Shown one piece after another: positions 33,339-41,291 of a stretch of DNA of 64,000 nucleotides. The stretch spans positions 682,001 through 746,000 of the forward strand of contig CAVRJB010000019.1 of the NCBI GenBank assembly GCA_963721385.1, written 5' to 3'. The notes under the pieces are model-generated. The model saw nothing but the letters and a program-made list of their open reading frames with translations. It did no database searches and was not told where the DNA came from. Positions within the stretch are counted from its first letter, which is position 1; the number at the start of each line of letters is the position of its first letter. Position numbers and translations under genes: made by a program. The stretch is from DAOMFB01 sp963721385 (lineage in GTDB: Bacteria > Acidobacteriota > Thermoanaerobaculia > UBA5066).

Positions 33339-33344
33339 ATTCTG
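33339..33344 (-). promoter_or_regulatory. -10-like hexamer CAGAAT, 6 nt before ferredoxin-MBL GTG
   Basis: CAGAAT on the minus strand with six bases before the GTG and no ribosome site. It is one mismatch from the TAGAAT seen at other genes. Confidence 0.35.
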
Positions 33345-33355
33345 CCGGACCGGGC

Positions 33356-34717
33356 GTGCGGCATGATTCGTCGGTGGAGGACGGAGGGACTCGCGAAGGC
33401 CCCCGGCGGCTGATCGGGCCGTTCGACGCGACCATGCTCGTCGTCGGGTCGATGATCGGCTCGGGGATCTTCATCGTCTCGGCCGAGTCGGCGCGGCTCG
33501 TCGGGACGCCCGGCCGGCTCCTTCTCGTCTGGGTCGCCGCGGGGCTTCTGACCGTTCTCGCGGCTCTCTCCTGCGCCGAGTTGGCGGTCCTCTTTCCGAG
33601 CGCCGGCGGGCCGTACGTCTTCTTCCGCGAGGCGTACGGGCCGCTCTGGGGGTTCCTCTTCGGCTGGACGCTGATTCTCGTCGTCCAGACGGGGACGATC
33701 GCGGCCGTCGCCGTCGCCTTCTCGAAGTTCCTCGGCGTCCTCGTGCCGGCCGTCTCGGGCGGGTTCGCGAAGCTCGTCGCGGGCGCGGTGGTCCTCGTCC
33801 TGACCGCGACGAACTCGCTCGGCCTGAAGGCGGGAACCCGCGTCCAGAACGTCCTGACGGTCGTGAAGGTGGCGGCGCTCCTCGGCCTGACCGCCGGGGG
33901 GCTCTTTCTCGCCACGACGCCGGCGGGTCTTCCGACGGGGGCGAACCCCGAGCTCTCGGCTCCTTCGGGCCTCGACCTCGCATTCGCCTTCGCGCTCGCG
34001 CTCGTCGGTCCGTCGTTCGCGCAGTCGGCCTGGACGAACGTGACCTTCCCCGGCGCCGAGGTGAAAAACCCCGGGACGACTTTTCCGCTGGCGCTCGTGG
34101 CGGGGTGCCTCCTCGTGGCCGGGCTCTACGTCCTTGCGAACGTGTCGTACCTCAAGGTGCTCGGGCTGCCGGGAATCGCCTACGCGGCGGCGGACCGGGT
34201 CGGCACCGCCTCCGCGGCGCGACTCCTGCCGGGCGCGGGCGGCGCGCTGATGGCGGCCGCGATCCTCGTCTCGACATTCGGCTGCGCGAACGGTCTGATC
34301 CTCTCGGGCGCACGCGTCATCTGGGCCCTCGCGGCGGACGGCCTCTTCTTTCGGGCCGCTGCCCCGCTCAACGCCGCCGGCGTCCCCGGGCGCGCGCTCG
34401 CGTTCCAGGCGGCGTGGACGCTTCTCCTCGTCGCCTCGGGGAGCTACAGCGAGCTCCTTCGGTACGTCGTCTCGGTCGAGTTTCTGATCCTGATCCTCCT
34501 CGTCGTTGCCGTGCCGGTGCTTCGGCGGAAGCGACCCGAGCTCCCTCGGCCGTTCCGGGCGCCGGTCTGGCCCGCGACGGGCGGGTTCTTCGCGGTGGCG
34601 GCGGGCGTCCTCGTCGTTCTCCTCGCCCTCGGGAGCCCGAAGACGACGTGGCCCGGGCTCGTCCTCGTCCTCCTTGGCGTCGGCGTGTGGCGGGCGCTCT
34701 CGCGGAGGGCCGCGTGA
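33356..34717 (+). CDS. APC-family amino acid permease, probable 5-oxoproline transporter
   Basis: A 453-residue permease with about 12 hydrophobic segments. The first helix carries the APC-family GSMIGSGIFIVSAESARLVG signature, with ALSCAELAVLFPSAGGPYVFF in helix 2-3. It is coupled to pxpB by a GTGA overlap, so a 5-oxoproline (pyroglutamate) or related amino acid substrate is inferred from context; the family itself transports many amino acids. Start is a GTG at 33356; a GTG 18 bases later is also possible. Divergent from the ferredoxin-MBL gene. Confidence 0.85.
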   Translation: MRHDSSVEDGGTREGPRRLIGPFDATMLVVGSMIGSGIFIVSAESARLVGTPGRLLLVWVAAGLLTVLAALSCAELAVLFPSAGGPYVFFREAYGPLWGFLFGWTLILVVQTGTIAAVAVAFSKFLGVLVPAVSGGFAKLVAGAVVLVLTATNSLGLKAGTRVQNVLTVVKVAALLGLTAGGLFLATTPAGLPTGANPELSAPSGLDLAFAFALALVGPSFAQSAWTNVTFPGAEVKNPGTTFPLALVAGCLLVAGLYVLANVSYLKVLGLPGIAYAAADRVGTASAARLLPGAGGALMAAAILVSTFGCANGLILSGARVIWALAADGLFFRAAAPLNAAGVPGRALAFQAAWTLLLVASGSYSELLRYVVSVEFLILILLVVAVPVLRRKRPELPRPFRAPVWPATGGFFAVAAGVLVVLLALGSPKTTWPGLVLVLLGVGVWRALSRRAA

Positions 34718-35322
34718 GGATCGTCGGGGAATACGCGTGGCTCCTGTCGTTCGACGACGCCGACGAGCGCGGGGCGAACGGGCGGGCGCGGGCCGTCGCC
34801 GCCCTCCTTCACGGCCTGAAGCCGGAGGGGATGGTCGAGGCCGTCCCCGCCGCCCGCTCGCTCTTCGTCCAGGGGACGCCGCGGTTCGACCCGGGAATCC
34901 TCGTCGGTCTCGAGTCGAGCCCGATTCCGGCGGGATCGGCTCCGGGAAGGACTCACGAGATCCCGGTCACGGCAGGGGGCGAGGACCTGCGGGAGGTTTG
35001 CGAGGCGCTGGGACTCTCGCCGTCGGAGTTCTGGAGGGCGTTCCTCGGCGCAACGTACGTCGTCGGTTTCCTGGGCTTCTCGCCCGGCTTCGCGTACCTC
35101 TACGGCCTCCCGCGCCGGCTCCAAAGGCCGCGACGCCCGACGCCCCGGGTCTCGGTGCCGGCGGGGAGCCTCGCGATGGCGGGTCCGTACGTCGGCATCT
35201 ACCCGGCGGAGATGCCGGGGGGATGGAACCTCCTCGGCGCCGCGGCGGCAGCCCTCTTCGATCCGCTGCGGAAACCGCCAACGCTCTTCACACCGGGGGA
35301 CGAGGTGAGGTTCACGGGATGA
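34714..35322 (+). CDS. pxpB: 5-oxoprolinase subunit PxpB
   Basis: A 202-residue AHS1/KipI-family protein starting at the GTG that overlaps the permease stop. It has the signature GFLGFSPGFAYLYGLP, the RRPTPRVSVPAGSLAMAG stretch and GIYPAEMPGGWNLLG. With PxpC and PxpA it makes ATP-dependent 5-oxoprolinase, which converts 5-oxoproline to glutamate. In Bacillus the same proteins were first called KipI/KipA, a sporulation-kinase inhibitor pair. The order permease-pxpB-pxpC-pxpA supports the metabolic role. Confidence 0.9.
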   Translation: MRIVGEYAWLLSFDDADERGANGRARAVAALLHGLKPEGMVEAVPAARSLFVQGTPRFDPGILVGLESSPIPAGSAPGRTHEIPVTAGGEDLREVCEALGLSPSEFWRAFLGATYVVGFLGFSPGFAYLYGLPRRLQRPRRPTPRVSVPAGSLAMAGPYVGIYPAEMPGGWNLLGAAAAALFDPLRKPPTLFTPGDEVRFTG

Positions 35323-36262
35323 CGGACCGCGCGCTCGAGATCGTGGAGGGGGGGCTCCTCACGACGGTCCAGGACCTGGGGCGTCCGGGGTGGGGGGCCC
35401 TCGGGATCCCGGCGTCGGGTGCGCTCGACGACGAAGCGCTCCGGCTCGCGAACGCGCTCGTCGGCAACCCCGGAGGCGCCGCCGGCCTGGAGATCACGCT
35501 CCTCGGGCCGACTCTTCGGGCCTCGGGCGACGTGGTGCTCGCCGTCGTGGGGGGCGACTTCGGACCGGCCCCGGGCCGCGTCCAGATGCTCGCCGACGGC
35601 GAGAGCGTGGCCCTTCGCGCGAACGACCCGGCGCGGGGCCCGGCGCGGGCCGTCGTCGCGGTGGCGGGCGGGGTGGACGTGCCGGTCCTTCTCGGAAGCC
35701 GCTCGACGTGCGTCGTCGCGCGCTTCGGCGGCCTGCACGGCTGGCCCCTCCGCCGCGGAGACGAGCTGCCGGTCGGGGCGACGAGAGGCGCGCCGAGCGC
35801 CGCGGGCGGCGCTCGAGCCGCTTCCGTGGGAGCGACGAGGTGTCGCTCCGGACCGTCCCCGGCCCACAGGCGGACCTCTTCAGCGCTCCGGCGCTCGAAG
35901 CGTTCTTCAGCTCGGCGTTCCGGCTCCTCCCCGAGTCGAACCGGATCGGCGTGAGGCTGTCCGGCCCCGTGGTCCGGGGCGACGCGGAGGCGATCCGCGA
36001 CCTTCCGTCGGAGGGGACGGCGCTCGGGTCCGTGCAGATCACGGCCGACGGCCAGCCGATCGTCCTCCTGAACGAGCGGCCGACGACGGGCGGCTACCCC
36101 AAGATCGCGACGGTCGTCGCGGCTGACCTCGGCCTCCTCGTCCGGGCCCGGCCGGGCGCCGCGATCCGATTCGCCCGGGTGACGGTTGCGGAGGCGCGTC
36201 GGCTCTGGGAAACGCGGGAGGAACGGATCGGCAGGATTTCGGCCGGGGAGGGGAGCCCGTGA
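35319..36262 (+). pseudogene. pxpC: 5-oxoprolinase subunit PxpC, reading frame broken once
   Basis: An AHS2/KipA-family gene split into two frames. The first part (frame of the ATG at 35319) has GGLLTTVQDLGRPGWGALG, the NALVGNPGGAAGLEITLLG signature and a GDELPVG segment. The second part, in the next frame, has VPGPQADLF, ESNRIGVRLSGP, ITADGQPIVL and GGYPKIATVVAADLG, ending in a GTGA overlap with pxpA. The shift (one base missing, or two extra) falls between about 35790 and 35835. Both halves are well conserved and the neighbors are intact, so a sequencing or assembly error is as likely as a true mutation. If the shift is real, the oxoprolinase would be inactive. Confidence 0.85.
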
Positions 36263-37023
36263 AGACGATCGACCTGAACTTCGACGGCGGCGAGGGATGC
36301 GACGACGCCTCGCTCATGCCGTTCGTCACGACGGTGAACGTCGCCTGCGGTGGCCACGCCGGCGACGAGGCGACGATGCGCGCGACCGTCCGACTCGCAA
36401 AGGCGAGCGGTGTCACGGTCTTCGCGCATCCGTCGTACCCGGACCGGGAGGGTTTCGGCCGAAAACGGATGACGCTTCCCACGGCCGAGGTCGAGGCGCT
36501 CGTCCGGGCGCAGGTGAAGGCCCTCGCGCGCATCGCGAGGGAAGAGGGAGTGGCGGTCGCCGGGGTGAAGCCGCACGGCGGCCTCTATCACGCGGCCGCG
36601 TCCGACGAGCCGACGGCGGCTGCGTTCGTCGCCGCGGTGCGGGCGGTCTCGCCGAAGCTCGTCGTCGTTTCTTCCCCGGACTCGAAGCTGATCGCAGCGG
36701 CCCGCACCGCCGGGATGCGCGGCGCCGCGGAGGGGTTCGCCGACCGGGGTTACGAAGCGGACGGGTCGCTCGTCGCGCGCGGGACGGAGGGGGCGCTCCT
36801 GACCGACCCGGCGGCGGCCGCCGAGCAGGCGCTCTCGATCGCGGCCAGCGCCGTCGTCACGACGCGCGGCGGAACGCGGCTTCCGGTCGCCGCCGAGACG
36901 ATCTGCCTCCACGGCGACACCCCCGGGGCCGCGGCCATCGCGAAGGCGGTCCGCGCGGCGCTCGAGGGCGCGGGTTTTGCCCTGCGGAGTCTTTCGGTCC
37001 CATCCTCTAAACTACGCTCCTGA
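36259..37023 (+). CDS. pxpA: 5-oxoprolinase subunit PxpA (LamB/YcsF family)
   Basis: A 254-residue LamB/YcsF protein. The N-terminal IDLNFDGGEGCDD is followed by VNVACGGHAGDEATM, FAHPSYPDREGFGR and VKPHGGLYHAA, all family hallmarks, and near the end ICLHGDTPGA. Intact. It overlaps pxpC by 4 bp and ends just before purL. It is the third subunit of the 5-oxoprolinase complex. Confidence 0.93.
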   Translation: MKTIDLNFDGGEGCDDASLMPFVTTVNVACGGHAGDEATMRATVRLAKASGVTVFAHPSYPDREGFGRKRMTLPTAEVEALVRAQVKALARIAREEGVAVAGVKPHGGLYHAAASDEPTAAAFVAAVRAVSPKLVVVSSPDSKLIAAARTAGMRGAAEGFADRGYEADGSLVARGTEGALLTDPAAAAEQALSIAASAVVTTRGGTRLPVAAETICLHGDTPGAAAIAKAVRAALEGAGFALRSLSVPSSKLRS

Positions 37024-37034
37024 TGGGAGATCGC

Positions 37035-39251
37035 ATGGCGACCGTCGGCCCCGCCCTCGCGGCCGAGCACGGGATTACCGCCGAGGAGTTCGAGCGGATC
37101 CGGAAGATCCTCGGGCGGCAGCCGAACCTGACCGAGCTGGGGATCTACTCGGCGCTCTGGAGCGAGCACTGCTCCTACAAGTCGTCGCGGGTCTTCCTGA
37201 AGGGCTTCCCGACGACGGGGCCGCGGGTCCTCCAGGGGCCTGGAGAGAACGCCGGCGCCGTCGACATCGGCGACGGGCTGGCCGTCGTCTTCAAGATGGA
37301 GTCGCACAACCATCCGTCCTTCATCGAGCCCTACCAGGGCGCGGCGACGGGCGTCGGCGGCATCCTGCGCGACGTCTTCACGATGGGGGCGCGTCCCATC
37401 GCCATCCTCGACCCGCTCTTCTTCGGCGACCCGGCCGCTCCCCGGATGCACGACCTGATCGACGGCGTCGTCCGCGGGATCGGCGGCTACGGGAACTGCA
37501 TCGGCGTCCCGACGGTCGGCGGGATGACGTTCTTCCACCCGGCCTACAACAAGAACATCCTCGTGAACGCGATGGCCGTCGGCCTCGTGAGGCACGAGCG
37601 GATCTTCCGCGCGAAGGCCTCGGGGCCGGGAAACCCGGTCCTCTACGTCGGCTCCCGGACCGGTCGGGACGGGATCCACGGCGCGTCGATGGCCTCCGAC
37701 GTCTTCGACGACCAGAAGTCGCAGCGCCGCCCGACGGTCCAGGTCGGCGACCCGTTCGTCGAGAAGCTCCTCCTCGAGGCGGTCCTCGAGGTCCTCGCCG
37801 GCGACGACGTCGTCGCCATCCAGGACATGGGGGCCGCGGGGCTGACCTCCTCGACATTCGAGATGTGCTCGCGGGGCGGCGTCGGCATGCGGCTCGACCT
37901 GTCGAAAGTGCCGGTGCGCGAGACGGGAATGACCCCGTACGAATTGATGCTCTCCGAGTCGCAGGAGCGGATGGTCGTCGTCGCCCGGAAGGGACGCGAG
38001 GAGGATGTCGCCGCGGTCTTCCGGCGCTGGGGCGTCGAGGCCGTCGTCTTCGGCGAGGTGATCCGCGAGCCGCGGATGCAGCTCGTCTTCGGCGGAGAGC
38101 TCGTCACGGATCTCGAGATCGCCCCGCTCGTCCACGACGCTCCCGTCTACCAGCGCCCCTATTCGGTCCCGGCCGCCTCCCCCGAGACGCCGGTCTCCGT
38201 ACCGCTCGACGCGATCCCCGACGACGGCGCGGCGCTGAAATCGCTGCTCGCCTCCCCGAATCTCTCGGCGAAGGGGTGGATCTGGCGCCAGTACGACACC
38301 ACCGTCCGAACGAACACCGTGGCGGGCCCCGGCGGCGACGCGGCTGTTCTCCGCATCCCCGGCACCGCGAAAGGACTCGCGGTGACGACCGACGTGAACC
38401 CGCGTTACTGCGCGGCCGACCCGCGGCGCGGCGCGGCCCACGCGGTCGCCGAGGCGGCCCTGAACCTCGCGTGTACGGGCGCGCGGCCGCTCGCGATCAC
38501 GGACTGCCTCAACTACGGCAACCCCGAGCGCCCCGAAGTGCTCGGCCAGTTCGCCTCCGGCATCCGCGGGCTGACGGAAGCCTGCCGCGCCCTGGAGATC
38601 CCGGTCGTCTCCGGGAACGTCTCGTTCTACAACGAGACGGACGGGCGCTCGATCCTCCCGACGCCGACGGTCGGGATGGTGGGCCTCCTCGAAGACGTCC
38701 AGCGGGCGGTGCCGGCCGCGTTCTCGACGCCGGGGCACGTCGTCGCGCTCTTCGGAACGACCCGCGACGAGCTGGGGGCGAGCGAGTACCTCGCGCACCT
38801 CCTGGGCCGGGACGAGGGGCCCTGTCCGGTCCTCGATCTCGTGGCGGTCCGCGCGCTGGTGGCGGTTCTCGTCGAGCTGGCCGAGGACGGGGTTCTCGCG
38901 TCGGCGCACGACGTGGCGGAGGGGGGCGTCGCGGTGGCGGCGGCGGAGGCCTGCTTCGGGAAATCGACGCTCGGGGCGGACCTGAACGCAACGACGTCGC
39001 TCACGTCGTCGCGCTTCCTCTTCTCGCAGTCGGCCGGGCGCGTCCTCGTCTCGTTCGAGGCGGGACGCGAAGTGCAAGTCCTTTCGGCGTCGCGGCGCCT
39101 CGGCATTCCGACGGCGCTCGTGGGGCGAGTCACCGCCGCCCCCCGGCTGAAGTTCTCGGTGAACGGAAACAGCGCCATCGACCTGCCGACGCCGGACCTT
39201 CGGGCGGCCTTCGAGGAGTCGTTCGGAAAGCTCATGGAGGGATCGGCATGA
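37035..39251 (+). CDS. purL: Phosphoribosylformylglycinamidine synthase subunit PurL (small type)
   Basis: A 738-residue small PurL. It has the N-terminal GILGRQPNLTELGIYSALWSEHCSYK-type region (in pieces: RQPNLTELGIYSALWSEHCS), ESHNHPSFIEPYQGAATGVG with the catalytic His, GGYGNCIGVPTVGG, and a second AIRS half with SAHDVAEGGVAVA. It makes FGAM from FGAR with PurS and PurQ. I prefer the ATG at 37035 because GGGAGA lies about 4 nt upstream. An ATG at 37023, directly after a TAAACT at 37008-37013, would suit a leaderless start and add four residues. Confidence 0.95.
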   Translation: MATVGPALAAEHGITAEEFERIRKILGRQPNLTELGIYSALWSEHCSYKSSRVFLKGFPTTGPRVLQGPGENAGAVDIGDGLAVVFKMESHNHPSFIEPYQGAATGVGGILRDVFTMGARPIAILDPLFFGDPAAPRMHDLIDGVVRGIGGYGNCIGVPTVGGMTFFHPAYNKNILVNAMAVGLVRHERIFRAKASGPGNPVLYVGSRTGRDGIHGASMASDVFDDQKSQRRPTVQVGDPFVEKLLLEAVLEVLAGDDVVAIQDMGAAGLTSSTFEMCSRGGVGMRLDLSKVPVRETGMTPYELMLSESQERMVVVARKGREEDVAAVFRRWGVEAVVFGEVIREPRMQLVFGGELVTDLEIAPLVHDAPVYQRPYSVPAASPETPVSVPLDAIPDDGAALKSLLASPNLSAKGWIWRQYDTTVRTNTVAGPGGDAAVLRIPGTAKGLAVTTDVNPRYCAADPRRGAAHAVAEAALNLACTGARPLAITDCLNYGNPERPEVLGQFASGIRGLTEACRALEIPVVSGNVSFYNETDGRSILPTPTVGMVGLLEDVQRAVPAAFSTPGHVVALFGTTRDELGASEYLAHLLGRDEGPCPVLDLVAVRALVAVLVELAEDGVLASAHDVAEGGVAVAAAEACFGKSTLGADLNATTSLTSSRFLFSQSAGRVLVSFEAGREVQVLSASRRLGIPTALVGRVTAAPRLKFSVNGNSAIDLPTPDLRAAFEESFGKLMEGSA

Positions 39252-39835
39252 AGGGGCGTCTCCTGTCGGCCTCTTTCGCGCTCGGCCTCGCTCTCGGGGC
39301 GCCCGCCGGCGCCGACGCGCTGAAGGCCGGCGCGGTCGCACCGGACTTCACGCTTCCGTCCGCCGCCGGCGGAAAGCCGGTCGCTCTGAAGGAGCTCCTG
39401 GCGAACAACAAGGCCGTGGCGGTGATCTTCATCGCGACGAAGTGCCCGGTCTCGAACGCCTACAACGGCCGGATGACCGCGCTCGCCAGGGAATACGCCG
39501 CCAAGGGGGTCGCGGTCGTCGGCGTCAACAGCAACGTCTCGGAGCCGGCGGCCGACGTCGTCGAGCACGCCAAGAAGAACGGGCTCGATTTCGCGATCCT
39601 GAAGGACCCGGGGAACAAGGTGGCCGACGCCTGGGGCGCCACGAGGACGCCCGAGGTCTTCCTGCTCGACCCGAAGGGAGTCGTGCTCTACCACGGGCGG
39701 ATCGACGAGAACCAGGACGACCCGAAGGGCGTCCAGTCGCCCGACTTCCGGAACGCTCTCGACGCGGTTCTCGCCGGTAAGCCCGTGCCGAAGGCGGAGA
39801 CGAAGGCCTTCGGCTGCACGATCAAGCGCGCTTGA
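39248..39835 (+). CDS. Secreted thioredoxin-fold protein (redoxin, single-Cys CPVS type)
   Basis: A 195-residue protein with a signal peptide (LLSASFALGLALGAPAGA) and an AhpC/TSA-like thioredoxin fold: APDFTLPSAAGGKPVALKEL, VIFIATKCPVSNAY and RTPEVFLLDPKGVVLYHGRID. The active site is CPVS, with one Cys only, not CxxC. A lone Cys near the C-terminus (AFGCTIKR) could be a resolving partner. This family is common in Acidobacteria and Planctomycetes but has no defined substrate. The ATG overlaps the purL stop, and the gene overlaps the next thioredoxin gene by 4 bp. Confidence 0.85.
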   Translation: MKGRLLSASFALGLALGAPAGADALKAGAVAPDFTLPSAAGGKPVALKELLANNKAVAVIFIATKCPVSNAYNGRMTALAREYAAKGVAVVGVNSNVSEPAADVVEHAKKNGLDFAILKDPGNKVADAWGATRTPEVFLLDPKGVVLYHGRIDENQDDPKGVQSPDFRNALDAVLAGKPVPKAETKAFGCTIKRA

Positions 39836-40335
39836 GACGCGAGGCGCGCCTCCTCGTGCCGGCGGTGCTGGCCCTCTGGCTCGCGCCCGTGGCGGCCGGC
39901 GAGCCGGTCAAGCTCGTCAAGCCCGGGCAGTACCGCTCGCGCATCGTGGCGCCGAAGAAGGGGCGGATCCTTCTCGTCAATTTCTGGGCCACGTGGTGCG
40001 TCCCCTGCCGCGAGGAGATGCCGGCCCTCGCCGCGGCCTCGAAGGCCTTTCCCTCGCGGGACGTGGCGATCGTCCTCGTCTCGACCGACACCCCGAAGAC
40101 GGCGCCCGGAGTACCGAAGTTCCTCTCCCAGTACCGGGTGCCGTTCGTCTGCTGGCAGGCGAAGAGCCACGACCCGCAGCTCTTCATCGAGGCGGTCGAC
40201 CGGAGCTGGGACGGCTCGCTCCCGTACACGCTCGTCTACGACCGGCAGGGCGAGGTCGTCGCGAAGCTCGCCGGCCAGCAGACCGAGGCGTCGTTCACCG
40301 AGGCCCTGAAGAAGGCGCTCGGGGGGCCGCGGTAG
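39832..40335 (+). CDS. Secreted TlpA-like thioredoxin
   Basis: A 167-residue protein starting at a TTG overlapping the previous stop (TTGA). A signal peptide (LLVPAVLALWLAPVAAG) is followed by a thioredoxin domain with the active site FWATWCVPCREEMP (CxxC) and a cis-Pro loop in GSLPYTLVYDRQGEVV. TlpA/ResA-type proteins reduce periplasmic disulfides, for example in cytochrome c maturation. It forms a pair with the preceding single-Cys redoxin, which suggests an electron-transfer partnership. Confidence 0.88.
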   Translation: MRREARLLVPAVLALWLAPVAAGEPVKLVKPGQYRSRIVAPKKGRILLVNFWATWCVPCREEMPALAAASKAFPSRDVAIVLVSTDTPKTAPGVPKFLSQYRVPFVCWQAKSHDPQLFIEAVDRSWDGSLPYTLVYDRQGEVVAKLAGQQTEASFTEALKKALGGPR

Positions 40336-40343
40336 GCGCGGCG

Positions 40344-41291
40344 ATGGCGCGAACCCTCAGGCGGCGCGCGACGACGGTCCCGATCGCGACGCGCCGCTTC
40401 AAGGTGCATGTCCGCGACCTCGGGCGCCCGCCTTTGCGGAGCGACTCGTTCACCGCCTTCTGGGACTCTCTGCCGCGCCTCCTCGCGGCCGACTCGCTCC
40501 GCGCCGTCGTCCGGGCGATCGCGGCGGCCCGGCGGAAGGGGAAACCCGTCGTCTTCGGGTTCGGCGCGCACGTCATCAAGACCGGGGTCTCCCCGGCGCT
40601 TCTCGCCCTGATGCGGGAGGGCTTCGTGACCGCGCTCGCGACGAACGGGGCGAGCGGCATCCACGACTTCGAGCTGGCCTTCCAGGGCGCGACGTCGGAG
40701 GACGTCGGCGCGGTTCTCTCGGACGGCGAGTTCGGGATGAGCCGCGAGACCGGCGTCGGCATCTTCCGGGCTCTCCGCGCCGGGCGGCCGAAGGGGTGGG
40801 GCTACGGCCGGAGCCTCGGGGAGGCGATCCGCCGGAGCCGCCTCCCGTTCCGGCATCTTTCGCTCTTCGCCGCGGCCGCGGAGCTGAAGCTGCCGCTGAC
40901 CGTCCACGTGGCCCTCGGGACCGACACGCTCGCCCAGCACCCCGGGATGGACGGCGCGCTCGTGGGGGAGCTCTCGATGCGCGACTTCCGGACGTTCCAG
41001 CGCGTCGTGGCTCAACTCGGCGACGGCGGCGTCTTCCTGAACGTCGGCTCTTCGGTCATCCTTCCGGAGGTGTTTCTCAAGGCGCTCTCCCTGTCGCGAA
41101 ACCTCGGCCACGACGTCCGGAACTTCACGACCGTCGACCTCGACATGATCCGCCACTACCGCCCGGGCGAGAACGTCCTGAAGCGGCCGGTCCTGGCCGG
41201 CGGCGCGTCGTACGCGATCACCGGGCACCACGAGATCGTCGTTCCGCTTCTCGCGCAGGCGCTCGTTCTCGGGCTGGGGGACCGCGCGTGA
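40344..41291 (+). CDS. Conserved protein of unknown function, possibly deoxyhypusine-synthase-like
   Basis: A 315-residue cytoplasmic protein I cannot name with certainty. It has glycine-rich VVFGFGAHVIKTGVSPALL, ALATNGASGIHDFELAFQG followed by TSEDV, LTVHVALGTDTLAQHPGMDG and VFLNVGSSVILPEVFLKAL. The KTGVSPALLALMREGFVTAL...NGASGIHDFE pattern recalls the NAD-binding region of deoxyhypusine synthases, but the catalytic lysine context of that family is not visible. It sits directly before hldE with a GTGA overlap and near gmhA, so a role in heptose or sugar-nucleotide metabolism is plausible. Confidence 0.6.
   Translation: MARTLRRRATTVPIATRRFKVHVRDLGRPPLRSDSFTAFWDSLPRLLAADSLRAVVRAIAAARRKGKPVVFGFGAHVIKTGVSPALLALMREGFVTALATNGASGIHDFELAFQGATSEDVGAVLSDGEFGMSRETGVGIFRALRAGRPKGWGYGRSLGEAIRRSRLPFRHLSLFAAAAELKLPLTVHVALGTDTLAQHPGMDGALVGELSMRDFRTFQRVVAQLGDGGVFLNVGSSVILPEVFLKALSLSRNLGHDVRNFTTVDLDMIRHYRPGENVLKRPVLAGGASYAITGHHEIVVPLLAQALVLGLGDRA

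Noticed and set aside
36750..39341. A minus-strand open frame of 863 codons opposite purL
   Set aside because: Arg/Asp/Val-rich shadow of an intact, motif-complete PurL.
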